Origin: Chromera velia
Taxonomy: Eukaryota > Sar > Chromeraceae
Assembly (NCBI GenBank): GCA_018398765.1
Contig: JAHBMJ010003947.1
Span: 33,566-85,736 of the forward strand
DNA: 52,171 nt
Reading direction: 5' to 3'
Below the pieces are notes generated by a model. The model saw only the letters and a program-made list of their open reading frames with translations, did no database searches and had not been told where the DNA came from. This document shows, piece after piece, positions 1 to 13,200 of the stretch (its first letter is position 1; every line of letters starts with the position of its first letter). A program made the position numbers and the translations under genes.

Positions 1-1377
1 ACGTGCAGGTCCAAACGAAGATCCGCATGATTTTCGATGAGGAGGAGGCAGAGGCCTTCGCGTTGCTTTCTATGGCGGGGGTTGCGGGGGAAGTGCTCAA
101 ATTCAAGAGATCGACAGGTTTGTTACTTCGTTGATCTGTCCTCTGTCCTCTAGACAGGCAGGCCTTCTCTCTTTCCTTTGCACTTCGCTTCGGATAGACA
201 GGGATCCCGAGCGGTTTGGATGCATGAGAGAGATTTCTTTCGTCCTTGGGATTTTTGGCGAGTGACTTTCTGTCAGGGTGTCGAGTTTTTTCCTCCAATT
301 TATGAGTCGTGTGTGTACACCTCGGCCTCTGATTCCGCTCATTTTCCTTCCCAGCAGACCTGCAATAGCCCGTGGCTCTGTTTAAAACCAGGGGGCTCTC
401 CGTATTCCGTCTTGGTGCCTGCTCTTTTCTTTCACTTTCTCTCTTTTCCCTTCTTGCAGGAGGCGCCAACGACCTGCTGAGTCTCTCCTATGTCCTTTCA
501 AATTCTGTTGAGCCGAAGCTGATGGACACGAAGAAAGTGAACCTGCCAGTGTGAGTATGATGGCTTTCTTTGTGAGGGAGGGAGGGGGCAGCCGAGCGTG
601 AGCTCGGGCCAGAGGAGGTGAGGTCCTCAAAGGGCTCTATTTCTTATTTCTCTTTCGGGAAATGGTTTGACTATCAGGGAGGTGCATGTGTTCTCTGTCT
701 GCCGTTTCTCTCCTCTTCCATGCTTTTCCGGGTGGGGGTTCGTGCTCTCCTTCTTCACCACATGCATGTGTGTATGCATGCGGCCTTGACATGCACCGCT
801 TGGCTGGCTTCATGGGTGCAGTTGGGCCTCTCTGGAAGCCTGGAAGATTGCCTCGAGATTTCCGAAAGAACTGGATGCGGTCGCTGATGTTCTTCGTCAG
901 TCGCCTCTTTCTTTGTTTTTTTCTCAGGGTGCTTGTTGGGGTCTGTGGGGGCCTGAATGCGAAGGCGGCTTCTTCTTCGTGGTTTTCCGTTCGGCTGTGC
1001 GCTAGGATGGATCTGACAGGAAGAACTCGATAGGCCGCTTAATTCCTGCATGTGTACCCTGGCCTGCTTCTCTTGCACACATACACACATGCATGTTGGG
1101 CATCTGCATGTACGCATGATTCTTCTCCCTCTTGGAAGACCTGAGGCGGAAGCTGATCTTTTTTTTTTTCGTCTAGTATTTCTCTTTACTTGTCGGACGG
1201 CGAGCGCTCTTGCCAGACTGTAACTTCTTTATTTCCCCTTTGTCCTCCTTTCTGCTTCCCTCATTTCTCTCTTCCATTTGTTGCACTGCAGGGAAGAAGG
1301 GAGGGGTGAAGGAGGCAATCCTCGCGCTCGAGTTTGCGGAACTGTATTCGGAGGAGAAACAACGAAAAGAAGCATGA
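1..1377 (+). CDS. 3' end of an unrecognised protein-coding gene (last four exons)
   Basis: Four exons join with consistent phase: (before window)-117, 460-550, 822-895 and 1292-1377, ending at TGA 1375-1377. Acceptors are TTGCAG, GTGCAG and CTGCAG. Donors are GTTTGT, GTGAGT and GTCAGT. The visible C-terminus is 121 residues, helical and charged. It begins with an acidic patch (FDEEEAEAFALL), passes through a Trp-containing helix (WASLEAWKIASRFPKELDAV) and ends with a Lys/Glu-rich tail (AELYSEEKQRKEA). No catalytic motif is visible and I do not recognise the family. The 5' part lies outside the window. The four-exon phase fit and the clean stop make a real gene likely; the product is unknown. 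Confidence 0.6.
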
Positions 1378-3194
1378 CGGACGAAAAGACTCAACTAGGC
1401 GTACCGCACACACACACACACACATACACATACAGAGAGAGAGAGAGAGAGAGACAGGTAGAGAGGGTGCGCTCTCAGTGGTCAGGCGCAAAGAAGCCGA
1501 GCGAGAGCGGGTCGATCAAGGGGGGGACAAGATGTGGCACCAAAATGTTTTTTCTTTTGAGTGCAGAGGGGGAGCATACGGTAGTAATGAACAAGATCAA
1601 GTAGCAGTTCCAATTCGTTCTGAGGCAGCGGCCGACGACCCAACCAGCTTCTTCCGGAGTTTTCCTCTTTTCATTGATTTAACGCAGTCGATTCTTTCTT
1701 CCTTCCCTTCCTTTCTTCCTTCCCCTCCTTCCTTTCTTCCTCCCTTCCTTCCTTTAGTTCGTCTCGCCTTCGCCCATATACTTCTATCGCTTACCGTGCG
1801 TTCCTTTCTGTCGGCCTTTCCCTTGGCTGTCACTTTCCAAAGAGTGCTCGAGGATCCCTTTTGATTCTAGTCGTTAGTTCCTCCGCCTTCACATTCGCTC
1901 ACCTCACATCAAATCGTTGTGGAGAGATTGGTGTTGTCTGCCCTTCCCCTCTTTGACTTTCCTGAAGAAGTCTTTGTCTGTCATGTTGGGAGGGAGCATT
2001 GCAGAGAAGAAAGAAACGATGCGAGTAAAGTGCCGAGACGTCTCGCAGGAGAGGAACGTGTCCCACTGTACTGTTAAAAAGGGGGGGGGGGAGACACCTC
2101 GCACACCGCGATCTGAAGCGCTTGTGTCTTTTCTGTGGGAATGAGACGGGTATGTTTCACTTTGCCTGCTTGCGTTTCGGCCTTCTTGTTGTGTGACCAA
2201 TGGGTGTACAGACAGGAGACCGAGCCAGGCGAAGAACATTTGTAGTAATAGTAGTAGTAGTAGTAGTAGTTGCAGTGCTTTGGATATACTCTCTCCTACG
2301 GAGACTGTCTTTTCGTAGTTAAAGTTAGAGTGAAAGGTCCACCGCTTGAAGTGAAAGAATTAATTCGACAGACGTTACTGAGATGTACTGAGAGTCTCTA
2401 TTTCGGCAGATTGTTGACTTGACTGTATGGTGGTGAGGCCTAGGGTGAGGCTATGCTTGGCTGCGGCCATATGGCAATGGTCTAGGCAACACGCTAAGCA
2501 ACACAAGTCTAACTCTATATGTAGTTTCTAGTGTAGTTTAATGATGATTGACCTAATCTTGTGCATGTACATCTCTATAACCTAGATGGTGGCCTAAATC
2601 GTGGCCTATAGATGATAGCTAGGATGGTGCTAGGCTTGCATTTCATTTTTTTGTGTATGTTATCCGCGTATAGATCTAGCTTATAAATAACCCTGTAAGT
2701 TTGAGTAATTTAGATGAGAAATTTAGTTTAGTTATTGAAAGTAATTAGGGCTTGGAAAAGGTATACCTCAGAAAAGGTGTAAACCAAGAAGCTGCACCAG
2801 ATGCACCTGTTTTGCACCAGATGCACCTGTTTTGCACCTGATTGAATGGAATTGAGTGAAAAGTGTCAGTGTCATGGTTATTTAACGCGCTGCGGCCCCG
2901 CCCTCACGGCTCCCCGCAGCCCATGCAAGCCCAAGTATGTTGCGGAACGAGGCCTATTAGCCGATTTTGAAATAAAAATCAGCTAAATACAGGGCCGGTC
3001 ATTGAATATACAAGTATTAATATATATGTACTCTCGGATTTCAAAGCTGCTTTCTACATAAAATCAAATCTACATATGTTGACTTCTTCTCTTTGCAGCA
3101 TGAGAACTGTTTTATTGGCTACTCTATGTAACATAAACGACTGTACACGCATAGCAACGAGAAGCATAAAAAAGCAAAAGGATCAGAACAACAG
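1378..3194. other. Intergenic stretch: microsatellites and AT-rich repeat DNA
   Basis: It holds a (CA)n-(GA)n array at about 1406-1455, a CCTT-rich tract near 1690-1760, a (GTA)n tract near 2243-2270, a tandem duplication of a 24-base unit (TGCACCAGATGCACCTGTTT plus 4 bases) near 2792-2850 and AT-rich sequence from about 2400. The segment 2688-2725 is shared with 49978-50012. I see no supportable gene. Confidence 0.5.
2792..2850. repeat. Short tandem repeat of a 24-base unit
   Basis: The unit containing TGCACCAGATGCACCTGTTT occurs twice in tandem and is followed by a partial third copy (TTTTGCACCTG). It lies just upstream of the truncated LINE and may be part of the older repeat the LINE entered. 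Confidence 0.6.
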
Positions 3195-6166
3195 GTTTAA
3201 GTCAAGAAGCTGAGCCAGCAGACTGAATCCGTTTGCATGTACAATGCCAAACGGTTTGCCGGGAGGAAAACAGTTTCACTCACCTTTAGTAGCAATCTAA
3301 GGATGAATGCCAATACAGTGCTGGCACAAAAAGAGAAACAAAAGAGAAGAGAGACAGAAATACTCCTTGATGACCCCCCTGAAGTCATCTGCAAGAAAAA
3401 AGAAAAAGAAGCGCGAAACAGAGAAAAAAAAACAGACGAGAAAGTAGCCAAGGCCAAAAGAAAGGAGAGAGAGACTCTTGCACATGAAGAAGAGAGAAAA
3501 AGAATTGCAAAAGAAGAGTTAGAAAGGGCAAGAACGGAGAGAAGAGAGACAAGCAAGGAATACAGAAGGATAAAAAGAAAAAGAGAACAGAGGGACCATA
3601 CGAGAAGAACACAGAGAATAGTAAATCAATTAAAAGAAAACAGAGGCGGATGGAGTATATAGAGAGCCCTCTCAACAAAAAAGGAAGTGCACCGAAAGAA
3701 AAGGATGTTAAATGACGACATAGCAAGAGGGAACGAAAAACTTTTCCAGATAGAAAGAAGCGTAAGGGAAAGAGGAGAAGCAGTGAACAGGGAAAAAGAA
3801 GACAGGCAGAAAGAAATCAAAAGAGTAAGGGCGGGGGCAGGAGCAATAAAAAGCGCCATAAGGACAGAAGAAGTAAAAAAGGCTATGCACAAGGCAGGAA
3901 ACCCAAGAAAGGCAGCAGGAAAGGACGGTATGCCCCCGGGGGTACTAAGAATAATAAAGAAGTGTCGGAATGCGGTCGATCTCTACACCTATCTCTTTTC
4001 TGTCTCAGCAAGATACACATGGTGGCTGAAAGGCTGGAACGACTTGCCAATCGCTCCGGTCCTAAAGCCGGGAAAGATGCAGGCTCTTCTGGGGGCGTGG
4101 AGACTCGTACACTTAGCTTCTGCAATAGCAAAGTGTGGGGAACTGGTAATAAGGGGGGCAAGTAAGGAAGAAAGGATGCATATAGACTCTGCCACACCTT
4201 TTCAGTTTGAATACAAGAAGGGATCAGGTACGCTCGACGCAATTTTTCTTTTGTTTAATAATATTGCTTGTACTCTTGTGCTTTTTGTTACTTTTTTGGA
4301 TTTTACGAGGGCGTTTGATGAAGTGAAACACGAAAAGCTGTACAGACAGCTGAAGAAAAACAAGTTGTCAGACTGGATGGCTAATTGGATTATGGAGTCG
4401 GTATAAGAGACATCAGGGTGAGAGTGAAAGGAACGGACTGGTGGTGGAGAGAAAGGAAAGGAGGGAAGCAGGGAGGTCTAGCAGGGCCTGTCATTTATTC
4501 CATATACACCAACGATATGCCTGTTGAAATAAGAAGGAGAGCAGACAGAGAACTGGAGGGAGACAGATGACAAGCAGGAAGGATAAAGGCAAAGGTGGGT
4601 CTGCAGGGACGCACAGTGGACTTTGATACACGTCTGTATGCAGACGACGCGTTTCTTGAATCAAAGGAGGAAAAGGGTTTTAAAGCACTGCTGAAGGGAG
4701 CGGAAGGCTACACAGAAGACATAGAAGTTCCTCTTTCAACCAAGTCAAGATTGATGTTCTTTATATGGGGGGGGGGGGAAGACCGGGAAAGAAGGAAGAC
4801 ATATGAGTTCAGTTTGGCCGGAGGGGAACTGAAAAGGGCATCTGAATACCCATACCTGGGCCTCTTGATAACAGATGACTGTTTGATAGAAAAAATGATG
4901 GATGAAAGATACACAAAGACAGAAAAAGCTTTCTCCTCCCTAAAAGCAAAGATAGCAGTCGCAGGTGAGCTGCCTCCAAGTGTTTGTTTTGAGTGGTTCA
5001 AACAGACAGTCAGGGCAGTTTGGCTATATAGCTGTGAAATCCACAGGGGCACAAAAAAGAGTTTCGAGAAATTTAACCAGTTACAGAGAAGGTTTGTGAG
5101 GTGGGTGTTGGGCATACAAGAAAAAGAAAGCGTCGTATCAATGTATTTAGAGGGAGGTCTTCTTCCGATCGAGCTGGAGGTAGCAGATTGGATGCTGACA
5201 TAGGGGGCTGCTGTTCTAAAAAAGAAAAGAGAATCCCCTATCTTCCATGCGTTGATCGATGCAGTTCAGAGAGGAGTGGACAGCAGACTGAAGGGAAAGG
5301 AAATGCATCTGTATGAGTTCTTCCCCCACTTAAAAGAGAGTGCAAGAGCGCTGTATGACAGAGGTGAACACTTGTTTGAGATAAGAAGAGCACCAGCACA
5401 GGCACTGCCAGGCCAACAGCCTTCTTTTGAGACAAGAGACAAAATAGTTAGATGGTTGAGAGAAAGAAACATAGATGAGATAGAAAAAAGAAAGAAGAAA
5501 GTGTTTAAGAGGCAGGTAGAACAAACAATCAAGATAAGAAAGAGAGAAGAACAGGTAAGACTGAGTCAGTTTTAGGGGGTTTCAGGTTGGCACAGAGGGG
5601 TTCAAAACAGAAATCGCCTTCATTTGAGGTCTTTCCTTGAGAAAAAAGAAAATGCAGAAAGAAACACTGGTACACTCCGTGCATGTATCAGAGAAGAAAA
5701 TATTGGAAAAGCCCCCTCTTGCTATACCGAGCCGGCGCCCTGGTCAGTGCATAGAAGGAGAACAGCATTTAGACTTGGAGAAAGAAGCTTCGCTGTCATA
5801 AAAGAAAGAGTGCCGCAGAAAGGTAAACAGAGAGTGCCACTTGAAAAACGAATTTGTCTATTCTGTTTTGACTTGCTTGGCCTTTCAGTCCTTGAGGATG
5901 AGGTCCACGTGCTCACAGAATGTCCAGTACATGAATAGGAAAGGGAGGAATGCATTAGCTATCTGGTATAAGGGTGGACAGACGAGAGGAACAAAAGAAC
6001 AAAGCGTGTAAGAAAATCAGAAGGGGATGGAAAAATTGATAAAATGGCCCTGTTTACCTTTTTGATCAATGAAGCAAACTACTATGTGAACACATTCATA
6101 AAAAGAATCTTGATGAGACGAAGAGTGTGGGGGAGATATAAAGAGGAACTTAAGGATGCTTTTTGA
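3195..6166 (+). pseudogene. Decayed, 5'-truncated LINE-type reverse transcriptase
   Basis: An intact copy would make cDNA from its own RNA by target-primed reverse transcription. The leading part is a Lys/Arg/Glu-rich helical region with no endonuclease before it. Reverse-transcriptase blocks follow in order: LPIAPVLKPGK near 4045, motif A FLDFTRAFDEVKHEKL near 4297-4344, the GLAGPVIYSIYTNDM block near 4470-4520 and motif C YADD near 4637-4648. The tail carries a Cys-Cys-His-Cys knuckle (CLFC, DEVHVLTEC) near 5857-5925, usual in LINE C-termini. The frame is broken by TAG about 3660, a frameshift near 4390-4406, TGA 4568, TAG 5201, TAG 5573, TAG 5936 and TAA 5969, and ends at TGA 6164. In-frame homology continues across every stop, so this is a dead copy and not several genes. 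The missing endonuclease indicates 5' truncation. Confidence 0.85.
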
Positions 6167-6569
6167 GATGTGACTGCTGAACAGCTAGCAGAAGTCCACG
6201 ACAAGAAGAGAAAGGGAAAGGAAACAGAGAGCTGCATTCCTAGGTAGAAGATCTGATGGGTATGCTCTATCAGATGAAAAGAGCAAGAGAGATAGGCTCT
6301 GTACGTAGGCATACGGTCGGAAAAGTAATAGAGGATGCATGCTATTGCTCCACCCCTGCCCTCTGTCACTCTGTCTTTCACTCGCACTTCGTCAAAGAAA
6401 ATCAAGCATAACTTAATATTATCCTGGGACCGTAATTCAACTGTATCTATGTTTGTCGGCAGTAGCAATGGCAAAGGTGTTTAATCACGGGATATATTTA
6501 TTCACTAGTTACTCACTTCAAAAATAATATAATCAGGAATATATTCAAGAATATATTCCTAAATTAATT

Positions 6570-6602
6570 AAGGGGGGGTTTGGGGGGTGGAGCCCCCCGG
6601 GC
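6570..6602. repeat. G-rich hairpin (GGGGGG...CCCCCC)
   Basis: Two G-runs separated by TTT are followed by GTGGAGCCCCCC, so the second G-run can pair with the C-run around a short loop. It sits about 400 bases past the LINE coding end and may belong to the repeat that received the LINE. Confidence 0.45.
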
Positions 6603-7166
6603 TATATTTTTGATTTTTTTTTTTTTAATATAGTTTATGACTATAAAAAATTGGTTTTGAAAAAGATAAACAAGGGCTATCTAGCTGTTAGGCACTGTTA
6701 ATAGGCAGTAGTGTAACAGTTACTATACTAGACTGTGTTATAGTGTTACTAGAATTTTATAAAATCTTATAATTTATAAACTTATTAAACTAACAAATAA
6801 TATATCATATGAATATGCGGTTAAAAGTTTATACACGTTCTCATTGCATAAATATGCATACACTACACCAAAACATGCATGCACACTGCAGCACACACTG
6901 CATAGCGAAAGGAGGCCTTACTGTATACACTACGTAAGATGCACTTTTTTTCACTTTCAGCATTCGAACATGAAACATCAAAACACCACAAGCACTGTCG
7001 AGCAAACCGGTTTTGTGTGGTAATCTTTCAGTGCTGAATCTCTAGAAGATAAGCTCTAGGTTTGTTTTCAACAAGAGGCAATCGTCCACTTGACTCATTT
7101 TCAAACTATAGAGTTAATCGTCTGAACATATCAGGCCTCAGTCATCTCAGACTGGTATCATGGCTT

Positions 7167-7568
7167 ACTGTGACTTTAAGTTTGTATCTTACCTTGTATT
7201 TGAAACTCATGCATGAAGACCCGATTTTTGATGCAACCTGTATAATCGGCTATTCGGCTCCGAATGTATGCACCGATGGCCGCGGCCGCTAGTAGAAGCA
7301 GTGGGCCACACCGGCGCGTGCATGGCTGGCCCGGGCTGCATGGGCTGGGCCATGCATGCAGTGCACTGGATGTGCACAAACCTCTACGCTACTCCTAAAA
7401 CATTTGTTTTTATAACGTAAAAAAAAAACCATGCACCATTAGAATGACCTAAGGTATTAAAGACTAGTAAGAATCGGACTTTGGCTAATTAATCACTTTA
7501 TTCAATCACATTCAATCACTTCATGGGATAATTAAATATATTCTAATCATAAGTGACTAAACACCTTT
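7167..7568 (+). repeat. Dispersed repeat, copy 1 (inverted partner at 51773-52171)
   Basis: About 400 bases here match the reverse complement of 51773-52171 with small substitutions and indels. Shared landmarks include the GAAACTCATGCATGAAGAC block, a GC-rich middle with GCGGCCGC and TGGGCTGGGCCATGCATGC, and an AT-rich end carrying ACTAAACACCTTTG. No coding capacity is evident. This is a mobile-element fragment or MITE-like repeat of unknown class. Confidence 0.85.
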
Positions 7569-8283
7569 GAGCAATGGTTTTGAAGTTTGAAGTGCAAGGC
7601 AAGAAATTCATGTGTCGTGATGAGATGTGTCATTACATGTATGCGTGTATGGTCTGGAGTAATGTGCATGAATATATGGTGCAAGGCGGACGTCAGATAA
7701 CTGGCACGCAGGTCTAGGGCTCCGGCCCCGAACACAATGTAATCCAGTAATCCTGTAATGTAATGACTGTATTAAATGCAAATTTGAATGCTTAAATTAG
7801 TAAAACATATTGTGATACGTGGCCCTGCTACATTGAATAAAAAATTATTTAAAAAATATTTAAAACCGTAGAAGAGGAACTTGAAAATAAAAGAAAAAGT
7901 TTCAAAAAGGTATGCATTCTTGACAAGTCACTTAAACGCATGCTACCAGGGCTGTCGAACGGCTCACGCTTTAAAGTTTGAACTAAAGTTTGAAACATGC
8001 ATTGATCACTAAATTGATCGACAATCATGATCGTCAATTTTAAAAAATAATTTTTATATTCACATATTATGTTGTCTAAAGAACGAAGTTTTAACTTGAA
8101 TGAGTATCAATGCTAGTATCAATGAAGCGCTAGATGAATTGTATGTTACCACTATTACATGATCGATCTAGTGATCGATGATGAACACACCTGAACCATC
8201 AAATTAAAGAACGAGAAAAGCGCGCAGACTGCACAAACAAGTAACGCCGAAAGCAGTGCAGGAACGTTCCCCTTAATTGTCAG

Positions 8284-10171
8284 CTAGGAGAATTCAGACA
8301 TCTGCGTGTTCCCGTCTGCCCCTTCCACAATGACTAGAGTCGTACCGCTAGGCCGTCTCAGCCCCCCAGGGGGATCCACACCCACCCCACTCATCGAATT
8401 CTCTCCCCTGGGGTCCCTTCTCCCCGACTCGCCCTGCTGCACCGCCTTCCCCCCGTTTGAATTATTCGAATTTGCCGCCTGAGACCCACCAGAAGATCCA
8501 AGAGGACACCCGAGAGGGTCTGCCCCCCTCCCAGAGACTGCTGAGGAGGTTGATGCTGCTTTCGACTGGAGAGCGTCTGCTCGTGCAGATGGTTCAACCC
8601 CCTTCAGCTGCTGCTGACCGGAATGCGGCCGCGTCTGTTGTTTCTCTGAGGATGCAGAGGCAGACGAAGGGGAGACGCCAGGTTCTCTTTTGGGGGGGGG
8701 CAGGATGGATGGAGGCGCATTTGAAAGCCACTGCTCCAGGGTGGCAACGACTCCGTGGAGCAGCGCCTCGTCAACTGTCGCACTGTCACCCCTGTTGGAA
8801 GTACTTTCTGCCCCCCCATCACCCCTGTCAGTGGCAGATGCTGTTGATGCAAGTGGTGGTGTCTGCTTCGCTTTCTTCAAATGCTCCCGAATATCACGTA
8901 GAAGGAATGTGGCGTCGGATGCCACCTGGGCACTCCATCTGGTGACCTCCTCGGTCTCTCCGTCACAATCCGTTTGTTTCCCTTCACTTCCTTTCTTGTC
9001 GTTTCCGTTGACTCCCCTTCCTTCTTCCCCCTTCCCATACGCAAGTGCGGTCGGTTTCTGAACAGATGAGACGGAGATCGGGATCCGTTTGGCTGTTGCA
9101 GAGGGGGCAGATTGGGGGGAGGGGGCCTTGAAGTGGTCGTTTGACAGAGTGAACGACTGAAGGACAGGGGCAGCCATGGGGGGAGAGGGGAGAGGATCCT
9201 CCCTAGGTCGTGCTGTCGACTCAAAGGGCGATGAGTGGGAAGAAGAGTTGAAGAGAACAGTCGGGAGGTCACCCACACCGCCTGTGTCCTCATTCTGCTG
9301 TGGCACTGTGCTGCTTCCCTCTGCTTCAGTTTCCGCAGGCAGAGGTGCTCCCAGAGAGCCCAAAACGGTACGACGGGTCTTCTCTTCCCACTCCTCTGTT
9401 CCTCCCGCCTTTGCAACAAGGGAGGCCGCATCTGCAGCTGGAGCCTCAACAAGGCCCCGGAAGGCCGATGTGCTCTGCTGCTGCTGTTGTTCTGAATCCA
9501 GGGGGGAGGATGCTCTTCCGTTCGTGCGTCCCTGACTGCTGGGCATTGTAAGGGGATTCGGAACGTTTGCAGGAGCCGCAGATGAGGGCTGCTGTTGTTG
9601 TGACGTGGAAGCTGAAGGGGTCACTGTGGGGGGTGGTGGGGACACTGAAGTGATGGGTGCCGGCGCCTCGAAGGAGCTCCTGGTCTCTCTCGCAACGATG
9701 ATCAGAGGCATCACACTCTGCAGACAGACATCCACCCATCCATCTATCCAGCGAGGCGGTCAGTTGGTCATTCAAGAATAGGGTATACAGGCTGTGAGGT
9801 TGCATGATGGAACCTCTGAGACACAAGGGAGCGAGGTGCGAGCAGAAGCGAAGCAAAGCCGAAAGGAAAACTAAGAAAACTGCAAGTTTGGTATAACTTC
9901 GAATTGCGGGAGTGAACTGAAGCCCGTTCTTGCTTGCACCATCCCCGCACACAGAGAAGTGCTTCCGCAAAGAGACACACAGAAAAAAGGGGGATCTGCA
10001 AGCGCAAACAAAGAAGCGCACCCTCCGCCCGCGCGAGGAAGGAATAGGGGCAGGGACAGGGAGATCACGCAGGGAGACGGAGACGGAGACGGAGACGGAG
10101 AGAACGCACCTCCAAGGGAGGAAATTTGAGGAGACGCCGGAGACACCCGCTGTTGTCCATGTCCAGCACTG

Positions 10172-10243
<72 letters not shown>

Positions 10244-13200
10244 AAGAGAGAGAGAGAGAGAGAGAGAGGAATGAGTGTGCACTCTTTGTGCGGAGCGACA
10301 TGAAAGGAAGACCACAGCAGGGACAAATGAGAAATGCAGAAAAAGAGGAAGCGAAGGACACACTCGAAACTAGGGTAGGACTGGACATGAAGAGACGGAG
10401 GTGCAACAGACCCCTCTCTCGTGGAATTCATGTCTCTTCGATCTGTCAGATTCATGCACTGAAATCTTCATTCAGTCCTTCAATTCAGAGCGAAACCCTT
10501 TTTCCTCTCTCTCGTACTCACTGACGTTGCTGCCTGACAAAACGGAGCATTGCAATCGCTATGTAGTCCGTCTGCAGACAGAGAGAAAAGAGGACAAAGG
10601 GGCAAGTGATATTGCAGAGAAAAGACGAGGACAGAAGCCGAAAGCAAAAAAGACATTTTGAGGGAATGGAATTCAAGTAATCAGACAGCAGAGAAGTCGG
10701 GGAAAATATTTCTGCCAAAATCATTGCTGACAGACAGTCGGGACTTGTAGAAGCACGTTGCATGGTACAGAGTTGATGGTGCAGGAGGACATTTTTTGCA
10801 ACACCAGAAGGAGGTCTTTTTTCCCGATCGCCGCAACCCCTCAGGAACGGACAGGAGAAATTTCTCTCGCACTCACGATTAAGACATGCATGCATGCATC
10901 CACCCATCTATTTTGATGACGTTTGTCTGACCAGGGGGAGAGACTGCGCGGCGTCTTTGCTTTGTTGGTCAGGCTCTGTCTCTGTCTGTTCTCCCCCTGA
11001 GGTCTCCCCCGTTTGCCCTGCTAGGAACCTCAAGTAGCGATCTGAAAGGGAAAAAAGGGCAAGAACAAAGAGGGGAAGCAGCGCCGAGTGAACCGACAAG
11101 AGAGAGGAAAACCTCAATGGGTCTAAAGGCAATGCAATTGGAAAGAGCACTGTAGCATGTGTTTCTCCACTTAACCGGGAAGAACGAAGGAAACGGAAAG
11201 GGATCAATTTGAAAAAACATTGCAGCACCATGCGTGTGTCCAAACAAAGAGGACCGATCAATAGAGATCTTTCCCATCTCTTCTCTCTCACTCGTCTCAC
11301 GACATGACATGCACCCTCCCTCGTGCTCTTCCAACGCCCACACACACAGAAAAACAGCCCCACCCACCCAAGTACTCACCGACCTGCGAAGAGACAATCC
11401 CAGACGATCCACGAGTCCTCTAGATGAAATTCACGACAGAACAGCAGACGCACCCACCGAAGAAGAAACAGCTGAGGTTCCACCCCCTCACGTTTCAGAT
11501 GATTGAACAGAGCAGAGTCCAGACACTGCATGGATGCATGGATGCGTTCATCAAGTCAAGCATGCAGAGATGGAGGCACGAGAAACGAAAGAAAGCACAT
11601 GCAAAACTGCATGATGTATTCAGTCACAGATGCTGGCTGTAATTTCTGTCTGTCCCTTCTAAACAAAAGCCGGGCAGGGACCGCCTGTTGAAAGCAAACC
11701 GCTGGCAGCAGCGATTGATATCAATACATGAAAGTGACCCGCTCCACTTCTCCCTCCCACAACTAAAGTCATGACCGCCATGCAAAAGGAAATGCTCTTT
11801 TGTGGATATTGGGGAAAGATGACTCGTGACAATCCATTCCCCCCCAAACTCAACTCAACTGACCCTCAGTTTGTGTGAGAAGATATCGTCGCATCTCAAA
11901 AGAATTCCGCTCTTTTTTTCCTGTGGAAGAAAGGGAAGGGAATGATAGGGTAAAAACACTAGAGAGAATTAACAAAGAGTCTCTCTCTAAGCAATTATAC
12001 ATATGAAGGGAGAAAAAAGAAAGGAAGCAAAGAGGCTCAGAACGTGCCGGTGTGTTTGCAGTTTCTTCTCTCCGTCTGTGAGAACTCGAACTTTTCCGAA
12101 CACTTTCGCTTTCTTCTCGTGTCCCTCAGAATTTTCCCATGCATCAGTTTTCTTTCCACTCGATCGACCTTCCTCCCGTAACTCAACGTGAAATGCACAG
12201 AGAGAATAGGACGACAGACACAGAAAAGACAGGGAGGGGAGACAGACAAACCTTCTCCGGGGCACCTGAGGGCCCCCCCGGCCCTGCCGACCCCGCCAGG
12301 TTCCCCAGAGGCCCCAAGCCGAGGCCGCCCCCCCCCAGAGGAGAGGGAACAGAGGCGCCCCCCCCACCCACACCGCCACCCAGGCCGAGAGAGGCCGCAG
12401 ATATGGGCTTACGGGCGATTGACCGGACCCCGCCGGCCGATGTCCCCCCCCCTGAGGAGGACGAAGGGAGGCCCCCTGAAGCCGTCACTCCACTGGTTCT
12501 TCGCGGAGTTGGTGCCGGCATGAACATCAGTCTGCATGCAGGGTTGGTTCTCAGATTTGTTTGCATGTTTCTCTAGCTTGATTTAGACTAAAAACAGAAC
12601 CTAGACAGAGTCTAAGCAGAAGAAAATAAATGGGAGCGAGGCAACGAAGGGGCGAGGTGAGTCTAGGGAGGATGCTTCAGAAAGTTTCCGCTTTCCTGCC
12701 ATTGAATCCAGTGTGAATGACGAAGAAAGAGGATACATCGAAACCAAAGTGAAAGGAGAACTGGGATTTCAGCGCCTGAACAAAAGCAAACTCTTCTTTC
12801 TCGCTGCCTTCCTCATTTCCTTTCTACCTCCTTGTTCGCCCTCAGGCTTACTTCAACTTTCCAGTGCCCATCAACGCTTCGAATATTGTGAATGCATCTG
12901 CACACGCCAACCACAAGGAGGCAACGGGGGAAAGACGGGGGGGGGGAATGGGAAGCCAAATCAGAAAAAAGTTTAGTAACGGAGCAGAACAAGCCATTCT
13001 TAAATCATCTTCTCACGTGCTGGCTCTTTGCGGAATTGCTTTGGAAACTGCTCTCCGTGCGTGAATCTTCAATGACACAAATGTAGTCTGTCTGTCTGCG
13101 CACCTTCATGCCTGTCGATCTATCCACCTCTCTCCGTTGGTTTGTTTGTCCTTCTGTCGATCTTCCTCTCCTTGCGCCTGTGTGTTTCTCTGGCAGTCTT

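Larger units (their letters stand above)
6167..8283. other. AT-rich repeat desert
   Basis: No gene is supported. The stretch contains a G-run/C-run hairpin at about 6570-6602, AT-rich sequence, and the repeat at 7167-7568 whose inverted copy lies at the end of the window. Short open frames here are not protein-like. Confidence 0.5.

Noticed and set aside
2079-2091. G-runs near 2082 and 4768 as frameshift signals
   Set aside because: They lie in intergenic DNA or in a dead LINE, so programmed frameshifting has no support.
10681-10872. Minus-strand FGRNIFPDF as the LFxREF block of the TBC domain
   Set aside because: A far better match, EPQLFLLRWVRLLFCREF, is present in phase at 11384-11525.
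13020-13087. Possible extra TBC exon reading YICVIEDSRTESSF
   Set aside because: It has plausible splice signals, but including it breaks phase. Splicing exon 7 directly to exon 8 gives IEADAFTIFEALM, the standard TBC block.
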